64,000 nt of DNA from an uncultured Rhodospirillales bacterium (GTDB lineage: Bacteria; Pseudomonadota; Alphaproteobacteria; CACIAM-22H2): NCBI GenBank assembly GCA_937926175.1, contig CALANV010000037.1, positions 124,001-188,000 on the forward strand, written 5' to 3'. The notes beneath the pieces were generated by a model. The model saw nothing but the letters and a program-made list of their open reading frames with translations, had not been told where the DNA came from and did not search any database. Both the position numbers and the translations under genes were made by a program. This document shows, in pieces, positions 26,984-35,880 of the stretch (position 1 is the stretch's first letter; the number at the start of each line of letters is the position of its first letter).

Positions 26984-28051
26984 ATGACCCCAGCAATGCT
27001 CGATATCGTCAAGCTTTCGAAAATCTACGAGACGCCGTCCGGACGCGTGCATGCGCTCGACGGGGTCGATCTGTCCGTCGCCCGGGGCGAGATCCACGGC
27101 ATCATCGGCCGAAGCGGCGCCGGAAAGAGCACGCTGATCCGCTGCATCAACCTCCTGGAGCGGCCGACCGCAGGCAAGGTGCGGGTGGATGGCCAGGACC
27201 TGACCGTACTGCCGGCGCGCGAGCTCAACGTCGCCCGCCGCGCGATCGGCATGGTGTTCCAGCATTTCAACCTGCTTTCCTCGCGTACGGTCTTCGACAA
27301 CGTCGCGCTGCCGCTCGAGATCGCCGGCGCGCCGTCGGGCCTGATCCGCCGGCAGGCGCGCGAGGCGCTCGAGCGCGTGGGGCTGTCCGACAAGGCGGAC
27401 CGGTATCCGGCACAGCTCAGCGGCGGCCAGAAGCAGCGCGTGGGCATCGCACGGGCGCTCGCCGGGCGGCCCAAGGTACTGCTGTGCGACGAGGCGACGT
27501 CGGCGCTCGATCCCGAGACGACGGTGCAGATCCTCGACCTGATCCGGCAGATCAACCGCGACCTGAAGCTGACCGTCCTGCTCATCACCCACGAGATGAG
27601 CGTCATCAGGGATGTCGCCGATCGCGTGACCGTGCTCGACGGCGGCCGCGCGATCGAGACCGGACCGGTGTTCGACGTGTTCACCCGGCCGCAGTCCGAG
27701 ACCGCGCGCCGTTTCGTGCGCGACACGGTGGGCCTGGCGCTGCCGCCGCATCTGACGGAGTCCCTCGTGCCGGTTGGCACATCGGACAGGCCGCTCCTGC
27801 TGCGAATCACCTTTGTCGGTCCCGCCGCCTCGGAGCCGATCGTGTCGGCGCTGTCGCGGCGGTTCGATCTCGACCTCAACATCGTCGCCGGCCGCATCGA
27901 CGAGATCCAGGGCCGCCCGTTCGGCACGCTCGCCGTGCTGGTCGACGGGGCGGCGCCGAAGCTCGAGGCCGCGCTCAATTACCTGCGTGCACGCAACATG
28001 CCTGTGGAGGTTCTGGGCCATGTCCCAAGCCATGATCGAGCTGCTTCTTGA
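26984..28051 (+). CDS. metN: Methionine ABC transporter ATP-binding protein
   Basis: The 355-residue protein has Walker A GRSGAGKST, signature LSGGQKQRVGIARAL, Walker B VLLCDEATSALD and H-loop LITHEMSVIRDVADRV. The C-terminal about 80 residues match the NIL regulatory domain (LLRITFVGPAASEPIVSALSRR, IQGRPFGTLAVLV), which binds methionine and inhibits transport when it is plentiful. It energises uptake of methionine. The gene overlaps metI by 32 nt and follows a SAM-II riboswitch candidate. Confidence 0.95.
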   Translation: MTPAMLDIVKLSKIYETPSGRVHALDGVDLSVARGEIHGIIGRSGAGKSTLIRCINLLERPTAGKVRVDGQDLTVLPARELNVARRAIGMVFQHFNLLSSRTVFDNVALPLEIAGAPSGLIRRQAREALERVGLSDKADRYPAQLSGGQKQRVGIARALAGRPKVLLCDEATSALDPETTVQILDLIRQINRDLKLTVLLITHEMSVIRDVADRVTVLDGGRAIETGPVFDVFTRPQSETARRFVRDTVGLALPPHLTESLVPVGTSDRPLLLRITFVGPAASEPIVSALSRRFDLDLNIVAGRIDEIQGRPFGTLAVLVDGAAPKLEAALNYLRARNMPVEVLGHVPSHDRAAS

Positions 28052-28673
28052 GGCGCTGCTGGAAACGCTGCTGATGGTGGGCGTTTCCGGCGCGCTGGCG
28101 ACCGCGTTCGGGCTGCCGCTCGGCGTCATCCTGCTCGTGACGAGCAAGGGGCACATCGCCGAGAACCGGCCGGTGAATGCCGTGCTGGGCGCGATCGTCA
28201 ACGCGACGCGCTCCACGCCGTTCATCATCCTGATGGTCGCGATCATCCCGCTGACCCGGCTTCTGGTCGGCACGTCGATCGGCACGCCGGCGGCGATCGT
28301 GCCGCTGACGATCGCGGCGACCCCGTTCGTCGCCCGCCTGTTCGAGGCGGCGATGCGCGAGGTGGATCCCGGCGTGATCCAGGCCGTGCAGGCGATGGGC
28401 GCGACGCGGCTTCAGATCATCACCAAGGTGCTGCTGCCGGAGGCCCGGCCCGGCCTGATCGCGGCGGTGACGGTGATGCTGGTGAGCCTCACCGGCTACT
28501 CCGCCATGGCGGGCGCCGTCGGCGGCGGCGGTCTCGGCGACCTCGGCATCCGCTACGGCTATCAGCGCTTCCAGCCCGACGTGATGCTCGCAGTCGTGGT
28601 GGTGCTGATCGCGCTCGTCCAGATCACGCAGTCGGTCGGCGACCGGCTCGTGCGTCACTTCACCCGGAAATAG
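28020..28673 (+). CDS. metI: Methionine ABC transporter permease
   Basis: The 217-residue permease has about five membrane segments and the coupling loop (DPGVIQAVQAMGATRLQIITKVLLPEA), then the MetI hallmark VSLTGYSAMAGAVGGGGLGDLGIRYGYQRF. The ATG at 28020 lies inside the end of metN, with GGAGG about 12 nt before it. An upstream extension of the frame is metN read in another frame. It forms the channel of the MetNIQ importer in the inner membrane. Confidence 0.95.
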   Translation: MSQAMIELLLEALLETLLMVGVSGALATAFGLPLGVILLVTSKGHIAENRPVNAVLGAIVNATRSTPFIILMVAIIPLTRLLVGTSIGTPAAIVPLTIAATPFVARLFEAAMREVDPGVIQAVQAMGATRLQIITKVLLPEARPGLIAAVTVMLVSLTGYSAMAGAVGGGGLGDLGIRYGYQRFQPDVMLAVVVVLIALVQITQSVGDRLVRHFTRK

Positions 28674-28694
28674 GCAATCAACAACCAGGAGACC

Positions 28695-29519
28695 ATGGAG
28701 ATCGTCATGAACACGCGTCTTACCCGTCGCGGCTTCGGTCGGCTCGCGCTTGCCGGCCTCGTCGTAACGGCGGTCGGAGGTAGCGCCTATGCCCAGCAGA
28801 GCCGGCCCTTGCGCGTCGGCGTCACTGCGGGCCCGCACGCGCAGATCCTTGAGGCCGCCGCCGCGGTGGCGAAGCGGGAAGGGCTCGAGATCCGCATCGT
28901 CGAGTTCAGCGACTACATCCAGCCCAACGCCGCGCTCGCGCAGGGCGATCTCGACGCCAACAGCTATCAGCATCAGCCGTTCCTGGACCAGCAGGTGAAG
29001 GACCGCGGCTACAAGATCGTCTCGATCGCGCAGACGGTCGTGTTCCCGATCGGCATCTATTCGCGCAAGTACAAGTCGCTCGCGGAGCTGCCGTCCGGTG
29101 CCAAGGTGGCGCTGCCGAACGATCCGACCAATGGTGGCCGCGTCCTGCTGCTGCTGCAGCGCGAAGGCCTGCTCAAGCTTCGTCCCGATGCGGGACTGCG
29201 CGCCACACCGGTGGACGTCGTCGAGAATCCGAAGCGCCTGCGTCTGATCGAGCTGGACGCCGCACAACTGCCGCGCTCGCTCGATGACGTCGATGCCGCG
29301 GCGGTGAACACCAACTACGCCATCCCGGCGGGTCTGTCGCCGACGCGCGACGCGATCGCGATCGAGGACAAGGAGTCGCCGTACGCCAACGTCATCGCCG
29401 TCCGCGAGGCGGACAAGGATCGGCCGGAATTCGCGACGCTGGTCCGCGCCTACCGTTCGCCCGAAGTGAAGGCGTTCGTCGAAGAGACGTTCAAGGGCGC
29501 CATTATTCCGACGTGGTGA
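28695..29519 (+). CDS. metQ: Methionine-binding protein of the NlpA family
   Basis: The 274-residue product has an N-terminal Tat-like signal (TRRGFGRLALAGLVV ending in AYAQQ); unlike E. coli MetQ it lacks a lipobox Cys, so it is soluble in the periplasm. The mature protein has the NlpA landmarks RVGVTAGPHAQILE, FSDYIQPNAALAQGDLDANSYQHQPFL, VALPNDPTNGGRVLLLLQ and NTNYAIPAGL. It completes the methionine importer. The start could be 28695 (AGGAG just upstream) or 28707. Confidence 0.95.
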   Translation: MEIVMNTRLTRRGFGRLALAGLVVTAVGGSAYAQQSRPLRVGVTAGPHAQILEAAAAVAKREGLEIRIVEFSDYIQPNAALAQGDLDANSYQHQPFLDQQVKDRGYKIVSIAQTVVFPIGIYSRKYKSLAELPSGAKVALPNDPTNGGRVLLLLQREGLLKLRPDAGLRATPVDVVENPKRLRLIELDAAQLPRSLDDVDAAAVNTNYAIPAGLSPTRDAIAIEDKESPYANVIAVREADKDRPEFATLVRAYRSPEVKAFVEETFKGAIIPTW

Positions 29520-29701
29520 GGTGCCGCACGCCGGGCGGCGCGATGCCCATGCCGTTGCCCTTGTTGCCGAAAGAAGTACCGCTTCCGAGACAAGGAATAG
29601 CCGACGGCGACGCTCGGCCCGGCGAGGGCATCGATTGACGGCGGATGGTGGGGCCTGCGATAGAGAGCCGGGGGCGGAGACAGTGACGACACGGGCGTAT
29701 C
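29520..29701. other. Short intergenic region
   Basis: Between metQ and the PEP mutase gene. It contains minus-strand ORF segments with a few glycine-rich residues but without a start signal. No terminator or promoter is clear. Confidence 0.3.
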
Positions 29702-31438
29702 ATGACGAACGTGGAGAAGCTGGCGGCGGCCCAGGACGCTCTCGATCGCCCCACGATCGCGGAAGCCCGGTGCGCCGTGCCCGGCGCCATACCTGCCGCG
29801 GGCAAAGGACCGCCCGCGGCAGGTGCGCCCTCGCGCTGCGCCGCGTTGCGGCGCGAGCTCACCTCGCCGGAACTCTCCTTCCTGATGGAAGCGCATAACG
29901 GGCTCTCCGCCAAGATCGTCGAGGAGGCCGGCTTCCGCGGCATCTGGGCCTCGGGTCTGACGATCGCCGCCGCCTTGGGCGTGCGCGACAACAACGAGGC
30001 GTCATGGACCCAGATCCTCGACGTGCTCGAATTCATGGCCGATGCCACCACGCTGCCCATCCTGGTCGACGGCGATACCGGCTATGGCAATTTCAACAAC
30101 GTGCGCCGTCTCGTCCGCAAGCTCTGCCAGCGCGGCATTGCCGGCGTGTGCATCGAGGACAAGCTCTTTCCCAAGACCAACTCGTTCCTGGGCGAGATGC
30201 AGCCGCTGGCCGACATCGGCGAGTTCTGCGGCCGCATCAAGGCGGGGAAGGACAGTCAGATCGTCGACGATTTCTCGCTCGTCGCGCGCATCGAGGCGTT
30301 CATCGCGGGACGCGGGCTCGACGAGGCCCTGCGGCGCGCCGCGGCCTATCATGCCGCCGGCGCCGATGCCATTCTGATCCATTCGAAGCGGACGAACGCG
30401 AGCGAGATCTTCGCCTTCACCGAACGCTGGGCCAACCGGTGCCCGGTCGTCATCGTGCCGACGATGTACTATGCAACGCCGACCGAGCAGTTCCGGCAGG
30501 CCGGCGTTTCGATGGTTATCTGGGCCAATCACAACCTGCGCGCCGCACTCACGGCGATGCGCGACACCTGCCGCCGTATCGTCGAGAGCGAAAGCCTGAT
30601 GGAGGTCGAAGGGCGCGTGGCCAGCGTCCACGACATCTTCCGTCTCGTCGGCAACCATGAACTGGAGGAAGCCGAGAGGCGGTATCTGCCGGCGCGCGCC
30701 GGCACGCGCGCGATCATCCTTGCCGCTTCACGCGGAAGCGCCCTCGGCACGCTTACCGCGGACAAACCGAAATGCATGCTCGATATCCGCGGCACGCCGC
30801 TGCTGGAGCGGCTGGTCGCCACGCTGCGCGACGGCGGCGTGCGCGACATCACGGTCGTGCGCGGCTATTGCAAGGACGCGATCACGCTGTCCGGCGTCAG
30901 GACCGTCGACAACGATGCCTTCGCAACGACCGGCGAGCTCGCCTCGCTTGCCTCAGCGCGCGACCGCCTCGAAGGCGACTGCCTCGTGATCTACGGCGAC
31001 GTGCTGTTCCGCAATTACATTCTCGACGGCGTGATGGCGGCCGAGGGCGACGTCGTCGTCGCCGTGGACGCGCTGTGGCGCGACCGGGTGGCGGCGGGGC
31101 GGCCGCGCGTGCGCGACTTCGCTGCGGCAAGCCGCCGCTTCTCGGCCGACTATCTCGACGAGGCGCCCGTTTTGCTGAAGGCCATCGCCAGCACGTTGCC
31201 GCCCGACGATATCGCCGGCGAATGGATCGGCATGGTCCGCTTCACCGCCCGCGGCGCCGAACTCGCCCGGGCCGAGATCGCAGCGATCGAGGCCGAAGGC
31301 GGACTGGCCACGGCCGACATGCCGACGCTATTGACGCGGATCGCCGCCAAGCATCCGGTGGCCGTTCACTACGTGACGGGGCACTGGCTCGACGTCGACG
31401 ATCTCGCCGATCTCGCCGAGGCGCGGAACTTTCCATGA
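29702..31438 (+). CDS. aepX: Phosphoenolpyruvate mutase fused to a nucleotidyltransferase domain
   Basis: Residues about 45-320 are PEP mutase: DGDTGYGNFNNV, then the signature EDKLFPKTNSFL, VARIEAFIAG and HSKRTNASEIFAF. It converts PEP to phosphonopyruvate, the C-P bond-forming step. Residues about 337-578 are a sugar-nucleotidyltransferase-like domain (RAIILAASRGSALGTLTADKPKCMLDI, then YGDVLFRNYIL). In phosphonate pathways this fused module acts as CTP:phosphonate cytidylyltransferase (PntC type). Here the usual LAAG-x-G-x-R loop reads LAASRGSAL, so the Gly and Arg that hold the nucleotide are changed. The first 45 residues are low-complexity and the start is uncertain. ATGA overlap with the decarboxylase gene. 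Confidence 0.9.
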   Translation: MTNVEKLAAAQDALDRPTIAEARCAVPGAIPAAGKGPPAAGAPSRCAALRRELTSPELSFLMEAHNGLSAKIVEEAGFRGIWASGLTIAAALGVRDNNEASWTQILDVLEFMADATTLPILVDGDTGYGNFNNVRRLVRKLCQRGIAGVCIEDKLFPKTNSFLGEMQPLADIGEFCGRIKAGKDSQIVDDFSLVARIEAFIAGRGLDEALRRAAAYHAAGADAILIHSKRTNASEIFAFTERWANRCPVVIVPTMYYATPTEQFRQAGVSMVIWANHNLRAALTAMRDTCRRIVESESLMEVEGRVASVHDIFRLVGNHELEEAERRYLPARAGTRAIILAASRGSALGTLTADKPKCMLDIRGTPLLERLVATLRDGGVRDITVVRGYCKDAITLSGVRTVDNDAFATTGELASLASARDRLEGDCLVIYGDVLFRNYILDGVMAAEGDVVVAVDALWRDRVAAGRPRVRDFAAASRRFSADYLDEAPVLLKAIASTLPPDDIAGEWIGMVRFTARGAELARAEIAAIEAEGGLATADMPTLLTRIAAKHPVAVHYVTGHWLDVDDLADLAEARNFP

Positions 31439-32571
31439 TCGCCGCCGACGACTTCCTGGTATCGGCGCGCACCCATGGCCTCGACTTCTATGCTGGCGTG
31501 CCGTGCAGCTTCCTGACGCCGCTCATCAACCGGGTGATCGGTGACGACGCGCTCGACTACATCGGCGCGACGAGCGAGGGCGAAGCCGTCGCCATTGCCG
31601 CCGGCGCCTGGCTCGCCGGCCGGCAGACGGTGGTTATGTGCCAGAATTCCGGCCTGGGCAACGCGGTGAATCCGCTCGCCTCGCTCAATTTCCCGTTCCG
31701 GATTCCGACCCTGCTCATCGTCACCTGGCGCGGTCAGCCCGGCTACGCGGACGAACCGCAGCACGCGCTGATGGGCGAGATCACGGTCCGGCTGCTCGAG
31801 ACGATCCGCATCGACCACGCGCCGTTCCCGACGACGCGGCAGAACGTCGAGCCGACCATCCTGCGGGCGACGGCCGAAATGGCGCGGCGGGAGCTTCCCT
31901 TCGCCCTGGTCATGGCGCGGGAGAGCGTGCGCGACGACGGTCTGCGGCAACGGCCGATCGCGCCGCGCCCGCCGGGGCAGCGGCAGGACCTGCGCGAGGG
32001 CGGCGAGCGGCCCGCCCGCATCGCCGTGCTCGAGCGGCTTCTCGCCATCGTGCCGCCGACCGCGGGGGTGATCGCGACGACGGGCAAGACGGGCCGCGAA
32101 CTCTTCACCCTGGCCGACCGCGCGCAGCATCTCTACCAGGTCGGCTCGATGGGCTGCGCCAGCGGCATGGCGCTCGGCATCGCGCTCAACACCCGACGGC
32201 GGATCGTCATCCTCGACGGCGATGGCGCCGCCCTGATGAAGCTCGGTACACTCGCGACGATCGGCGCCCACGCGCCCGACAATCTCGTCCACGTGCTGCT
32301 CGACAACGGCGTCCACGACTCCACCGGTGGCCAGGCGACGGTGTCGCCCCTGGTCGATTTCGCCGCGGTCGCGCTCGCCTGCGGCTATGCGCGGGTCTTC
32401 ACCTGCGACAGCATCGCCGGATTCGAGACGGCCTGCCGCATGGGTCTGGAGGGGCAGGGGCCGACATTCATCCATGTCCGGATCGCACCGGGATCGCTGC
32501 CGAAGCTCGGCCGTCCCACGCTGCCGCCGCACGAGGTCGCGCGGCGCTTCAAGGCGTTTCTCGCGTCCTGA
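31435..32571 (+). CDS. ppd: Phosphonopyruvate decarboxylase
   Basis: This 378-residue thiamine-diphosphate enzyme has the N-terminal domain with the cofactor-activating Glu (TSEGEAVAIAAGAWLAG), phosphonopyruvate-decarboxylase landmarks (DFYAGVPCSFLTPLIN, MCQNSGLGNAVNPL, WRGQPGYADEPQH) and the cofactor motif (ILDGDGAALMKLGTLATIG to LLDNGVHDSTGGQ). It makes phosphonoacetaldehyde, pulling the mutase reaction forward. Start 31435 gives ATGA coupling to the mutase. The frame is open far upstream but that part is the mutase gene read in another frame. Confidence 0.95.
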   Translation: MIAADDFLVSARTHGLDFYAGVPCSFLTPLINRVIGDDALDYIGATSEGEAVAIAAGAWLAGRQTVVMCQNSGLGNAVNPLASLNFPFRIPTLLIVTWRGQPGYADEPQHALMGEITVRLLETIRIDHAPFPTTRQNVEPTILRATAEMARRELPFALVMARESVRDDGLRQRPIAPRPPGQRQDLREGGERPARIAVLERLLAIVPPTAGVIATTGKTGRELFTLADRAQHLYQVGSMGCASGMALGIALNTRRRIVILDGDGAALMKLGTLATIGAHAPDNLVHVLLDNGVHDSTGGQATVSPLVDFAAVALACGYARVFTCDSIAGFETACRMGLEGQGPTFIHVRIAPGSLPKLGRPTLPPHEVARRFKAFLAS

Positions 32572-32607
32572 GACCGGTCCGGGACTCGTTTCGTCGGGGC
32601 GAGGCGG

Positions 32608-33735
32608 CTACACGGCCGATGCCGGTTCGTAGAGATGCGCTCCGGCGAGGCTCATCTCGGCCAGCACCGCCGCGACGGCCGAAACCGCCGCCTTCATCAC
32701 GGCTTCATCGATGGCACCGATGCAGCCGATGCGGAAACTGTCGACATCGGTGAGCTTGCCCGGATAGATGACGAAACCGCGGGCGCGCAGGCGGTCGTAG
32801 AAACGCGCGAAGTCGAAGCGCGGGTTGCACGGCATGCGAAAGGCGACAATGATCGGCGCCTGGAACTCATCCGGCAACAGCGGGCGGAAGCCGAGGCGCC
32901 GCATTCCGGCGACGAGCGTGTGACAGTTGCGCGCGTAACGCGCACCGCGCGCTGCAACACCGCCCTCCGCCGCGTGCCGGTCGAGCGCCGCGTCGAGCGC
33001 GGCAAGGACGTGCGTGGGCGGGGTGAAACGCCATTGTCCGTCGCGCTCGAAGCCCTGCCATTGGTCGTGGAGATCGAGGCTCAGGCTCGTCGCATTGCCC
33101 CGAGCGGCAGCGAGACGTGCCTTCTCGGCGATGACGAAGGCGATGCCCGGCGCGCCCTCAAGGCATTTGTTGCTCGATGCCACGAGCGCCGCAAAGCGCA
33201 TACGACGGGCGTCGAGGGGCAGGGCGCCGAAGCTGCTCATGGCGTCGATCAGAAGCCGCCGCCTGCGCGCCGCAACGATCCCGGCGATGGACTTGAGCGG
33301 GTTGAGCAGGCCGGACGTGGTCTCGCAATGCACGAGGGCGACGTCGGTGATCGCGGGATCCGCGTCGAGGCATGCGGCGGCGGCGGATGCGGTGACAGGG
33401 CGGTCTTCGGCCGTCTCGTGAACGGCGACGGCGCGGCCGAGCCGCCGGGCGATCTCGACCATGCGCCGGCCGTAGGCACCGTTGACCAGAACCAAGAGCT
33501 TGCCGTCCCGCGGCACCAGCGACTGGAGCGCCGCCTCGACGGCGTAGGTGCCGCTGCCCTGAAGCAGGACGCAGGTATGACTCGCGTCGGCGCCGGCGAG
33601 ATGCACAAGGCGTTCGCGTACCCGCCGCGTCAAGGCGATGAAGTCGCCGTCGCGCGAGCCCCAGTCACGCAGCATCGCGGCACGGGTTTCCGTCGCGGTG
33701 ATCAGCGGCCCCGGCGTCAGCAGATAGGGCGGCAT
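32608..33735 (-). CDS. phnW: 2-aminoethylphosphonate-pyruvate transaminase
   Basis: This PLP enzyme of about 375 residues starts MPPYLLTPGPLITATETRAAMLRDWGSRD, the PhnW N-terminus. The lysine that binds PLP lies in VASSNKCLEGAPG, and the cofactor Asp in LLIDAMSSFGALPLDA. It interconverts phosphonoacetaldehyde plus alanine and 2-aminoethylphosphonate plus pyruvate. In this context it should run in the biosynthetic direction. It is convergent with ppd (36 bp between stops). A GTG start at 33816 would add 27 residues without family support. Confidence 0.9.
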   Translation of the reverse strand: MPPYLLTPGPLITATETRAAMLRDWGSRDGDFIALTRRVRERLVHLAGADASHTCVLLQGSGTYAVEAALQSLVPRDGKLLVLVNGAYGRRMVEIARRLGRAVAVHETAEDRPVTASAAAACLDADPAITDVALVHCETTSGLLNPLKSIAGIVAARRRRLLIDAMSSFGALPLDARRMRFAALVASSNKCLEGAPGIAFVIAEKARLAAARGNATSLSLDLHDQWQGFERDGQWRFTPPTHVLAALDAALDRHAAEGGVAARGARYARNCHTLVAGMRRLGFRPLLPDEFQAPIIVAFRMPCNPRFDFARFYDRLRARGFVIYPGKLTDVDSFRIGCIGAIDEAVMKAAVSAVAAVLAEMSLAGAHLYEPASAV

Positions 33736-34088
33736 GGAGCGGCCTGTCCGGCGACGGATGCGTACGTCATGGTGATGCGAGCGACCCGGGAAGTCCAGAT
33801 ACCGGTCATGTTCCACCCATTGCTGGCGGTATCGCCATGCGCCGTTCGGCAGCGCGGCACGTGTCCGATGATAGATCCCTGCATGCGCCGAGCATGACCG
33901 AGACTCGCTTCGCGGGGCAGTCGATCAAATGGAAGACCCGGCCATCCGATCGCGCCGCCCGCGTGCCAGCACTGCGCTTGACGGCCGACACCGGCCACGT
34001 TATGGGACCGAGCCGCCCGGTGCGGCGGTCCATTGGTATCGTGCGTAACATCCGCCGTTCATTCAGCAGGCTCGAGGAGCCGACAGAC
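33736..34088. other. Intergenic region, no gene seen
   Basis: About 350 bp between divergent phnW and an MlaC-like gene. Open frames here lack ribosome sites. Promoters for both directions must lie here, but I cannot place them. Confidence 0.35.
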
Positions 34089-34799
34089 ATGGCGCGTTCC
34101 GCGTGCGAACGTGGCTCCCGGACCACCTTGAAACGGGCGATGCGAGCGGCCGGAATTGCCGGTCTAGCGTGGTTTTGCCTGGCGGGCGGCGTCGTACCGG
34201 CGAACAGCTTCGGCGGCGGTGCAAACGAAAACGGCGTCGCGGCACCGACCACAATCGAGACACGCGAGCAAGCCGCCGCGTACGTCACCGCTTTGGTCGA
34301 AAAGGTCGTTCCGCAGTTGCTGGCCGTCCCCGTCCCGGCGCGTTCCGATGAGCTGCGCCGCCTGCTCGAGGCGAACATCGACATGCCGGGTGTGGCGCAG
34401 TTCGCCATGGGGCGGTATTGGCGCCTGGCGAACGACGACCAGCGCACCGAATTCGTCCGGCTGTTCCGCGAACTGGTCGTCCAGACATCGGATGCGGGCC
34501 TCGCCAACTACAAAGGCGGGGATCTCCGTATCGCGGAGACGCGACCGACCGACGACGGCGAAACCCTGGTCCGCAGCGAGCTGCGCCTGACGGACGGACC
34601 GCCGGTTCAGATCGACTGGCGGCTGCAGCGCGAGCAGGATCGCTTCAGGATTCGCGACGTCGTCGTCGAAGGAATCAGCATTCGGATCGCGTTACGCGAC
34701 TTTTTCGCCGCCACGACCCAGGAAAAGGGCAGCACTGCCGCCGCTCTGCTCGCGGCCATGCGCGAGCTCGTCCAGTCACCGAGGCGCGAAGTGCAATAA
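34089..34799 (+). CDS. MlaC/Ttg2D family periplasmic lipid-binding protein (HpnM-like paralogue 1)
   Basis: The 236-residue protein has a signal sequence (MRAAGIAGLAWFCLAGGVVPANSF, residues about 16-40) and an MlaC fold: VVPQLLAVPVPARSDELRRLLEANIDMPGVAQFAMGRYWR, then VRLFRELVVQTSDAGLANYKG and WRLQREQDRFRIRDVVVEGISI. MlaC proteins carry phospholipids between membranes. GAGGAG lies about 8 nt before the ATG at 34089. A longer frame to 33837 is not supported. A second paralogue lies at 41307. Confidence 0.85.
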   Translation: MARSACERGSRTTLKRAMRAAGIAGLAWFCLAGGVVPANSFGGGANENGVAAPTTIETREQAAAYVTALVEKVVPQLLAVPVPARSDELRRLLEANIDMPGVAQFAMGRYWRLANDDQRTEFVRLFRELVVQTSDAGLANYKGGDLRIAETRPTDDGETLVRSELRLTDGPPVQIDWRLQREQDRFRIRDVVVEGISIRIALRDFFAATTQEKGSTAAALLAAMRELVQSPRREVQ

Positions 34800-34922
34800 A
34801 GGGACGAACGTCAGGACGACGCAGAGAGGCGACGCGTCCGCGACGAACCTGAAGCCACGTACCCGAAAGTCGATCCCGAACGGGGGACTTGCCACCTGCG
34901 CGCCGTCGATGTTCGGACGGTT

Positions 34923-35504
34923 TCAATGACCGGACGACCCGAAGATACGGCCGAGCGGAATGGAGAGGGTAAAAAGAAGTTCCTCCTCACCGGGATTGGA
35001 GCTGTGTGTCCCCGCATTCGAGACGTGATCGAGACGGATGCCGATCCGCTCGCCGCCATCGGTCTGATAGTTGAACCCCAGCCCGACACGAAACTGAAAG
35101 ACGCCGCCCAGGTCCTTGCTGTCCCCCTGATGATAGCCGCCGACCGCCAGGAGCGGCATGAGAATGAAATTGCCGTATCTGATGTCGGCGTAGATGCCGC
35201 CGTAGCCGAACACGCCGCCGTCGGTGTTGGCCATGATGCCGATCGCCGGTCCGATGAAGAACAGCTTTTCGCCCCATCGCAGCTCGATCCGCGCCGCCGG
35301 CGTCGTGATGTCGTCGTCTTCCAGAAATACGTCGAAGACGCCCACACCGACATCGACGTAACTGGGGCCCGTGCCGAGGAATTCGACGGCGCCCACGCGG
35401 AACGCGACATGGCCGTCGCCGCCGGCCTGGGCGCCGCCGGACGCCATCACGATCGAGAAAACGCATCCCAACGTCACGCCGCAGATATGATTCCACAACC
35501 TCAT
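34923..35504 (-). CDS. PagL-like lipid A deacylase (acyloxyacyl hydrolase family)
   Basis: The 193-residue product has a signal peptide (VTLGCVFSIVMASGGAQA) and alternating beta-barrel strands of the outer membrane. The PagL catalytic pattern is present: His160-x-Ser162-Asn163 (RLDHVSNAG) followed by NPGEEE, placing Glu174 twelve residues after Ser162 as in the PagL triad. PagL removes the 3-O acyl chain from lipid A in the outer membrane. The gene lies among lipid genes and is transcribed opposite to the CDP-alcohol transferase. Confidence 0.75.
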   Translation of the reverse strand: MRLWNHICGVTLGCVFSIVMASGGAQAGGDGHVAFRVGAVEFLGTGPSYVDVGVGVFDVFLEDDDITTPAARIELRWGEKLFFIGPAIGIMANTDGGVFGYGGIYADIRYGNFILMPLLAVGGYHQGDSKDLGGVFQFRVGLGFNYQTDGGERIGIRLDHVSNAGTHSSNPGEEELLFTLSIPLGRIFGSSGH

Positions 35505-35880
35505 CCCGCCTCCGGTCGTCTGCCGGCTTCGATGAGGCTGGAGGCCAGATCACCGTGCCGGGGCCTTCTATGATCTCCAGCGCGATGGCGTCCGGTCACG
35601 AGCGCATGGACCGCCCGTCACATTCATGCCGGCGCGTGAGGAGGTGGCCATTCTATCCATGGTTGGGCCGTATTGTCGCGTCGGTTCGCCGTCGAAGCGC
35701 CGACAGAGGGGGAAGCAGGCCATACCTCCATCCAATCCGAATCGGCGGAGTCGGCGCACGCGTACCTCGAACGATGCGGGAACACGGCCACGGGCAGGGA
35801 CCGGACCCGCGTCGGCGCCTGCAGACCAGGCCAAGTTCGACCGGTCGCGGCGACGAACGGCCGCAAGCTCACGAGCCGCT
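35505..35880. other. Intergenic region, no gene seen
   Basis: About 375 bp between divergent genes. The open frame leading into the CDP-alcohol transferase from 35626 reads as Arg/Ser/Pro-rich and is not coding in my view. Confidence 0.35.

Noticed and set aside
29503..30060. 185-residue minus-strand ORF opposite the PEP mutase start
   Set aside because: A glycine-containing end looked protein-like, but there is no start signal and it is antisense to conserved PEP mutase coding sequence.
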